This document shows, piece by piece, positions 59,928-64,000 of a DNA stretch of 64,000 nt. The position numbers and the translations under genes are program-made. How positions within the stretch are numbered: the first letter of the stretch is position 1; the number at the start of each line of letters is the position of its first letter. The DNA comes from Rhodoblastus acidophilus (GTDB taxonomy: Bacteria; Pseudomonadota; Alphaproteobacteria; Rhizobiales; Beijerinckiaceae). The stretch covers positions 1 to 64,000 of the forward strand of contig NZ_FYDG01000013.1 of NCBI RefSeq assembly GCF_900187365.1, read 5' to 3'. The notes beneath the pieces were generated by a model, which saw only the letters and a list, made by a program, of their open reading frames with translations, did no database searches and was not told where the DNA came from.

Positions 59928-61713
59928 GGGTCCCGTCCTTTTTCGCTTGTTCGAGCTGTTCGCCGAGGGCGCCGTAGGCGCGCGCGCCCGGCTTGGATTT
60001 GGTGATCGTCACCGGACCATAAGTGATGTCCGGCGCGGCGCCGGCGCGGTAATGCGCCAGGCTGTGGGCGAGGAAATTTTCGTCATCGCGCTTCTCGAAG
60101 CCGTCGAGCCGCTGGTGCGCGCCGCGCGATTCCTTGCGGGCCAGCGCGCTCTGCGCCATGGCCTCCGCCACGTCGAGCTGATAGTCCAGCTCCAGCGCCG
60201 CGATCCAGTCGGTGTTCCAGATGTCGGAGCGGTCGTCGAGCGTGACCTGGCCCAGACGCTGCTTCAATTCCGCCAGTTTATCGCACGTCTCCTGCATTTC
60301 CGTTCCCAGCCGATAAATGCCGCAGCCCTTTTCCATTGTGGCCGCCATTTCCTTGCGCAGCACGGAATGGCGCTCGCCGCCGCCCTTCTGGTCGCGAAGA
60401 GCCAGCGCCTTGGCCGCGCTCGCCTTGGCCTGATCGACCAGGCGGCCCGCATCGACCGCCGGCGCGTCCTTGGCGAATTTCACCGCCTGCTCGCCGGCGA
60501 CGCGCCCGAACACGGTGAGTTCGCCCAGCGAGTTCGAGCCGAGCCGGTTGGCGCCGTGGATGCCCACGCTCGAACATTCGCCCGCCGCGAACAGGCCCGC
60601 CAGCGGCGTGGCGGTGTGGATGTCGGTGACAATGCCGCCCATGGTGTAATGCACGGCGGGGCGCACCGGGATCAGCGCCTCGGCGGGGTCGAGGCCCATG
60701 AATTCCATGGCGAGGCCGCGAATGAGCGGCAACCGCTCCTTCAGCTTGGCGAGGCCGAGATGGCGCAGGTCGAGATAAACCGCCGATTCGCCCTGCGGCG
60801 TCGTCACCGTGCGGCCCTTGCGGTCCTCCTGCCAGAACGCCTGGCTGAGCCGGTCGCGCGGCCCCAGCTCCATCGCCTTGTTGCGCGGTTCCGTCGTCGC
60901 CGGTCCCAGGCCGTAGTCCTGCAAATAGCGATAGCCGTCCTTGTTGACGAGATAGCCGCCTTCGCCGCGGCAGGCCTCGCTGAACAGCACGCCGGACCCC
61001 GGCATGCACGTCGGATGATATTGCACGAATTCCATGTCGCGCAGCGGCACGCCGTGACGATACGCCATCGCCATGCCGTCGCCGGTGACGATGCCGCCAT
61101 TGGTGTTCTGCCGGAACACCCTTCCCGCGCCGCCGGTCGCCAGAATCACCGCGCGCGCGAAAATGGCCGAGAACGCGCCGGTCGCCGGCGACATCACCGT
61201 CGCGCCCTGCGCGCGGCCGCCGTCCACGATCAGGTCGAGGCAAAACGCCTCGTCGAAACGCCGGATCTGCGGATATTTGGTCGAGGTCTGGAACAGCGTG
61301 TGCAGGATGTGGAAGCCGCTGCGGTCGGCGGCGAACCAGGTGCGCTCGATCTTCATGCCGCCGAAGGCGCGCACGTTGATCTGGCCGTCGGGCTTGCGGC
61401 TCCAGGGGCAGCCCCAATGTTCGAGCTGGATCAGCTCGGGCGTGCAGCGGCTGACGAAAAACTCCACCACATCCTGGTCGCACAGCCAGTCGCCGCCATG
61501 CACGGTGTCGTTGAAATGGGCGTCGAGCGAATCATGCGACTGGATCACGCCGGCCGAACCGCCCTCCGCCGCCACCGTATGGCTGCGCATCGGCAGAACT
61601 TTCGAGACCAGCGCGATGCGCGCGGCTGGGTCGGCCTCGGCCGCGGCGATTGCGGCGCGCAGACCCGCGCCGCCCGCGCCCACGATCAGAATATCGGTTT
61701 CGAAAGTCTCCAC
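59920..61713 (-). CDS. frdA: fumarate reductase flavoprotein subunit
   Basis: A 597-aa catalytic subunit reducing fumarate to succinate. FAD fold at the N-terminus (ILIVGAGGAGLRAAIAAAEA), FAD-linking histidine in MRSHTVAAEGGSAGVIQSHD, EFVQYHPTCMPGSGVLFSEA, catalytic-region RPAVHYTMGGIVTDIHTATP and GLFAAGECSSVGIHGANRLG. With four frd genes in the A-B-C-D order and E. coli-like anchors, it is fumarate reductase, not succinate dehydrogenase. First gene of the operon; no FNR-type site was seen upstream. Confidence 0.94.
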   Translation of the reverse strand: METFETDILIVGAGGAGLRAAIAAAEADPAARIALVSKVLPMRSHTVAAEGGSAGVIQSHDSLDAHFNDTVHGGDWLCDQDVVEFFVSRCTPELIQLEHWGCPWSRKPDGQINVRAFGGMKIERTWFAADRSGFHILHTLFQTSTKYPQIRRFDEAFCLDLIVDGGRAQGATVMSPATGAFSAIFARAVILATGGAGRVFRQNTNGGIVTGDGMAMAYRHGVPLRDMEFVQYHPTCMPGSGVLFSEACRGEGGYLVNKDGYRYLQDYGLGPATTEPRNKAMELGPRDRLSQAFWQEDRKGRTVTTPQGESAVYLDLRHLGLAKLKERLPLIRGLAMEFMGLDPAEALIPVRPAVHYTMGGIVTDIHTATPLAGLFAAGECSSVGIHGANRLGSNSLGELTVFGRVAGEQAVKFAKDAPAVDAGRLVDQAKASAAKALALRDQKGGGERHSVLRKEMAATMEKGCGIYRLGTEMQETCDKLAELKQRLGQVTLDDRSDIWNTDWIAALELDYQLDVAEAMAQSALARKESRGAHQRLDGFEKRDDENFLAHSLAHYRAGAAPDITYGPVTITKSKPGARAYGALGEQLEQAKKDGTHA

Positions 61714-61820
61714 GATGGGCTCCGTTCACAGCGGCTGCGCGTGAGTCAAAGGACTCGCCGTCCGCCGAATATAGCACGCTTGGCGACATTGCGATGAATG
61801 CGCCGCAATTGGTTTCCGCC

Positions 61821-62636
61821 TCACAGCGTGTCGGCCGTTTTTACGAAGGCGCGCAGCAGCCGGCGCAGCGGCACCACCGCGGCCAGCGTGTGGCTCTGGC
61901 CTTCGGCGAGGCTGGGCTCGGAGGCCTGCAAGCCCGCGGCGAAATGGGTCGCGGCCGCCACGGCGGCGACGCGCAGGCCGAGGCACCGGGCGAGGATCGT
62001 CTCCGGCGCGACGCCGAAGCCTATGGCGTCCGCGCCCAGTTGCCGGGCCATACGGCCTTCGGCGGGCGTCGAAAAGGTTGGTCCGCTCACCCACATGAAC
62101 ACGCCCTCCTGCAGCGGAACCCCGGCGGCGGCGGCGGCGCGTTTCAGCCGGCGCTGCAGGCGCGGATCGTAAGCGTCATGCAACGGGAAGATCGACTCGT
62201 CGCTGGGGAGGCCGATCAGCGGATTGAGGCCGAACAGAGCGATATGGTCGGCGACCAGCATCAGATTGCCCGGATAGAGGTCGGGCTTGACGGAGCCGGC
62301 GCCGGCGAGGATCAGCAGATATTTGGCGCCCAGCAGCCGTGCGGTCTGCAGCGGGGTCATCATGCAGGTCGGATCGCCCGCGCCATAAAAATGCGCCTGT
62401 CCCTGCAACAGGCAGATATTCGCGCCCTCCAGCCGCCCGACGCTCAGCCGCCCGATCAGGCCCGGCTCGTCGACCGGCGCGAAGCCGGGCAAATCGGAAT
62501 AATCGACCGTGACCGCGTCGGCCAGCGATTCGGACCATCCGCTCAGGCCGAAGCCGAGCAGCACGGCGAAATCCACCGGCTCGGCGACGCCGCGCGCCCG
62601 CAGGGCGGCCAGGGCCAGATCAGCGTTTTCCGTCAT
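61821..62636 (-). CDS. purine nucleoside phosphorylase
   Basis: A 271-aa phosphorylase of the trimeric PNP/MTAP type: LLGFGLSGWSESLADAVTVD, then LLQGQAHFYGAGDPTCMMTP (the GRxHxYEG-like loop, with FYG), LILAGAGSVKPDLYPGNLML, MWVSGPTFSTPAEGRMARQL and ADAIGFGVAPETILAR. It splits purine nucleosides for salvage. The start is MTENADLALAAL; its 5' end overlaps the cytidine deaminase 3' end by 17 nt, so the two are coupled. Confidence 0.92.
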   Translation of the reverse strand: MTENADLALAALRARGVAEPVDFAVLLGFGLSGWSESLADAVTVDYSDLPGFAPVDEPGLIGRLSVGRLEGANICLLQGQAHFYGAGDPTCMMTPLQTARLLGAKYLLILAGAGSVKPDLYPGNLMLVADHIALFGLNPLIGLPSDESIFPLHDAYDPRLQRRLKRAAAAAGVPLQEGVFMWVSGPTFSTPAEGRMARQLGADAIGFGVAPETILARCLGLRVAAVAAATHFAAGLQASEPSLAEGQSHTLAAVVPLRRLLRAFVKTADTL

Positions 62637-63048
62637 CGGCTTGCTCCGGCGCGTTTCCCAAAGACTCCGGCCCGAACGCGTGGGGCAGCAACTCGGCCAG
62701 CGCGTGACGCCTGCAATCCCCGGACTCGTCGGCAAGATAAACCAGAACCGAGCCGTGCGCGAATTCGGCGATGCGCTGCCGGCAGGCGCCGCAGGGCGCG
62801 ATGCGTCGGGGGCCGAGCACCAGGATTTCGGCGATCTCGCGGTCGCCGCCCGCGATCATGGCCGAAATCGCCGAAGTCTCCGCGCAGACGCCCAGGGGAT
62901 AGGCGGCGTTTTCGACATTGGCGCCGCAATAGAACGCGCCGCTCGCCGCGCGCAGGGCGGCGCCGACGGGAAAATGCGAATAGGGCGCATAGGCGCGCGC
63001 TCGCGCCTGTTGCGCCCGCTCGAACAATTCGGAGATTGCGTCCGTCAC
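62620..63048 (-). CDS. cdd: cytidine deaminase
   Basis: A 142-aa tetrameric-type deaminase. YAPYSHFPVGAALRAASG, GANVENAAYPLGVCAETSAI (catalytic glutamate after the zinc cysteine) and IAPCGACRQRIAEF (the other two zinc cysteines). It turns cytidine to uridine. The GTG at 63048 (GAAAGGGG just before) is chosen over an upstream ATG inside the next gene. It is coupled to the nucleoside phosphorylase downstream. Confidence 0.94.
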   Translation of the reverse strand: MTDAISELFERAQQARARAYAPYSHFPVGAALRAASGAFYCGANVENAAYPLGVCAETSAISAMIAGGDREIAEILVLGPRRIAPCGACRQRIAEFAHGSVLVYLADESGDCRRHALAELLPHAFGPESLGNAPEQADDGKR

Positions 63049-63058
63049 CGCGCCCCTT

Positions 63059-63886
63059 TCAAAACCGTCGCCACAGGCCGAGCAGCGCCCCATATTCGCG
63101 ATAAGCGTTGGCGCCCGCAAGTGTGGTGAAACCGCCGACTTGCACGCGCCATTCCGCGGAGAGCGAATAAACCAGGCTCAGCTGTCCCTTGGACTGCGCC
63201 CAACGCGGGTTGGCGGGGTGGCGGGAGGATTCGGAAACCACGTTGAAATTTTGCGCCAGCAGCATCAGGCCGGGCGTGAGATAGACGCCGAGACTGACGT
63301 CGGCGCGCCCTTCGTTCGGCGCTTTGCCGCCGCGCGCGCGAAACCCCACGGAGACGTCGATAAAGCCGGGCAGCGCGGCGACGGCGATATTCTTGCCGCC
63401 GAGCAGACGCAGGTCGAAATCGGCGTTTTTGGAGCCGTTCAGCGAGGGGGCGGCCGGCCCTGCCGAACCGGGGAGCCGCGCCAGCGCCTGCAACGAGATC
63501 ACCGCCGCGTCGCTTTTCCAGACGCGGCCGCGCACGCCGATCTCGCTGTCGCCGAAGCCGCTGAACTTCTGGTTGTCCGGCGCGCCCAGCGTCGTGTTTT
63601 GCAGCGAGGGCTTGAGCGTGGCGGCGAGCCAGTCGGTGAGGCCGTAATCAAGATAGAGCGAAGCTTGGTAGGAGCGGTATTTCGGCGTGCGCGTAAATCG
63701 GCCCGCCTGATCGAAGCCGTCGTTGGCCTGATCGAACAGCGTCGTGACAATGATTTCGCCCTGTCCAGCCGGCGGCGTCCACGCTCCCGCCAGCGCGTCG
63801 CCGGGTCCCGCCAGGACAGTCCACGTCCCCGCCAGCATCCGCGTCAGGCGGACAGCCGCGCTCAACGCCGATGCGCTAGGCCGCAT
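63059..63886 (-). CDS. outer-membrane beta-barrel-like protein
   Basis: A 275-aa protein. An N-terminal basic, hydrophobic stretch (SAAVRLTRMLAGTWTVLAGP) looks like a signal peptide. Alternating strands follow: QGEIIVTTLFDQANDGFDQA, YRSYQASLYLDYGLTDWLAA, GFGDSEIGVRGRVWKSDAAV and WRVQVGGFTTLAGANAYREY, ending in F, as barrel proteins often do. Comparable proteins are annotated as phenol-degradation-type transporters or simply hypothetical. Ends 10 nt before cdd on the same strand. Confidence 0.7.
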   Translation of the reverse strand: MRPSASALSAAVRLTRMLAGTWTVLAGPGDALAGAWTPPAGQGEIIVTTLFDQANDGFDQAGRFTRTPKYRSYQASLYLDYGLTDWLAATLKPSLQNTTLGAPDNQKFSGFGDSEIGVRGRVWKSDAAVISLQALARLPGSAGPAAPSLNGSKNADFDLRLLGGKNIAVAALPGFIDVSVGFRARGGKAPNEGRADVSLGVYLTPGLMLLAQNFNVVSESSRHPANPRWAQSKGQLSLVYSLSAEWRVQVGGFTTLAGANAYREYGALLGLWRRF

Positions 63887-64000
63887 GCGGCGCCCTCCGG
63901 CGTCGCCCGTCGTCGCATCCCAAAACGAGGCGCCGCCGCCGGGAATGTGCGCGTAAACCCGTCCTCACCATGATCAGAGCCGCGCCGTTTCAAATCCCTG
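63887..64000. other. window end, no complete gene
   Basis: An ATG at 63970 on the plus strand (MIRAAPFQIP) could open a divergent gene, but only 10 codons are visible. Otherwise this is the promoter side of the outer-membrane-type gene. Confidence 0.3.

Noticed and set aside
63970-64000. Start of a plus-strand gene at the window end
   Set aside because: Only 10 codons are visible, with no family information.

Overview
The window is a GC-rich, densely packed stretch of bacterial chromosome, most likely from an alphaproteobacterium of the Hyphomicrobiales (Rhizobiales), perhaps Beijerinckiaceae or Methylocystaceae. The evidence is the initiator tRNA with an A29:U41 pair in its anticodon stem (reported for Sinorhizobium), the pho/pst gene order, homospermidine synthase, the OmpR-EnvZ-MarR block beside ilvE, and rhizobial-type intergenic repeats. 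The genus cannot be fixed by eye.

Layout. 1-2050: initiator tRNA, its terminator, then decayed gene fragments. 2059-9508: two convergent Rrf2 regulators followed by a cytochrome bd operon cydA-cydB-cydX-cydD-cydC, with two strong hairpins before cydD. 9481-17815: a methyltransferase, a UbiB-like kinase, an exported rhodanese, two glycosyltransferases, a Zn-dependent alcohol dehydrogenase and a formate/nitrite-type channel. 17893-25700: a minus-strand phosphate block read phlippase-like membrane protein, phoR, pstS, pstC, pstA, pstB, phoU, phoB, with a three-unit Pho box before pstS. 25899-34107: ferredoxin, carA, yqeY, pgeF, a MidA-type methyltransferase, lgt, ubiK, a YbjN protein, proC and a TetR regulator. 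34170-45825: a frameshifted polysaccharide-type gene, a SEC-C protein, an EnvZ/OmpR/MarR operon divergent from ilvE, an OmpA-like protein with an Ala/Pro repeat, moaE, an ABC exporter and two small orphans. 45986-49684: an Lrp regulator with the ATP-grasp / alpha-E / transglutaminase trio of unknown job. 49884-55933: Na/Pi cotransporter, polyphosphate kinase 2, CorA-like channel, homospermidine synthase and an acetyltransferase. 56723-63886: a periplasmic glucan protein, a four-subunit fumarate reductase of the E. coli type, nucleoside salvage genes and a likely outer-membrane protein.

How the parts fit. Two themes recur. One is life at low oxygen: a high-affinity bd oxidase with its assembly exporter, a quinol:fumarate reductase, a formate/nitrite-type channel, and a possible NO- or redox-sensing Rrf2 regulator. 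The other is phosphate: the Pst transporter, PhoR/PhoB/PhoU, a Na/Pi cotransporter and a polyphosphate kinase. Most of the rest is housekeeping. I found no CRISPR array, prophage, insertion sequence or complete mobile element. The least understood complete system is the ATP-grasp / alpha-E / transglutaminase operon, here ending in a directly abutting Lrp-type regulator.
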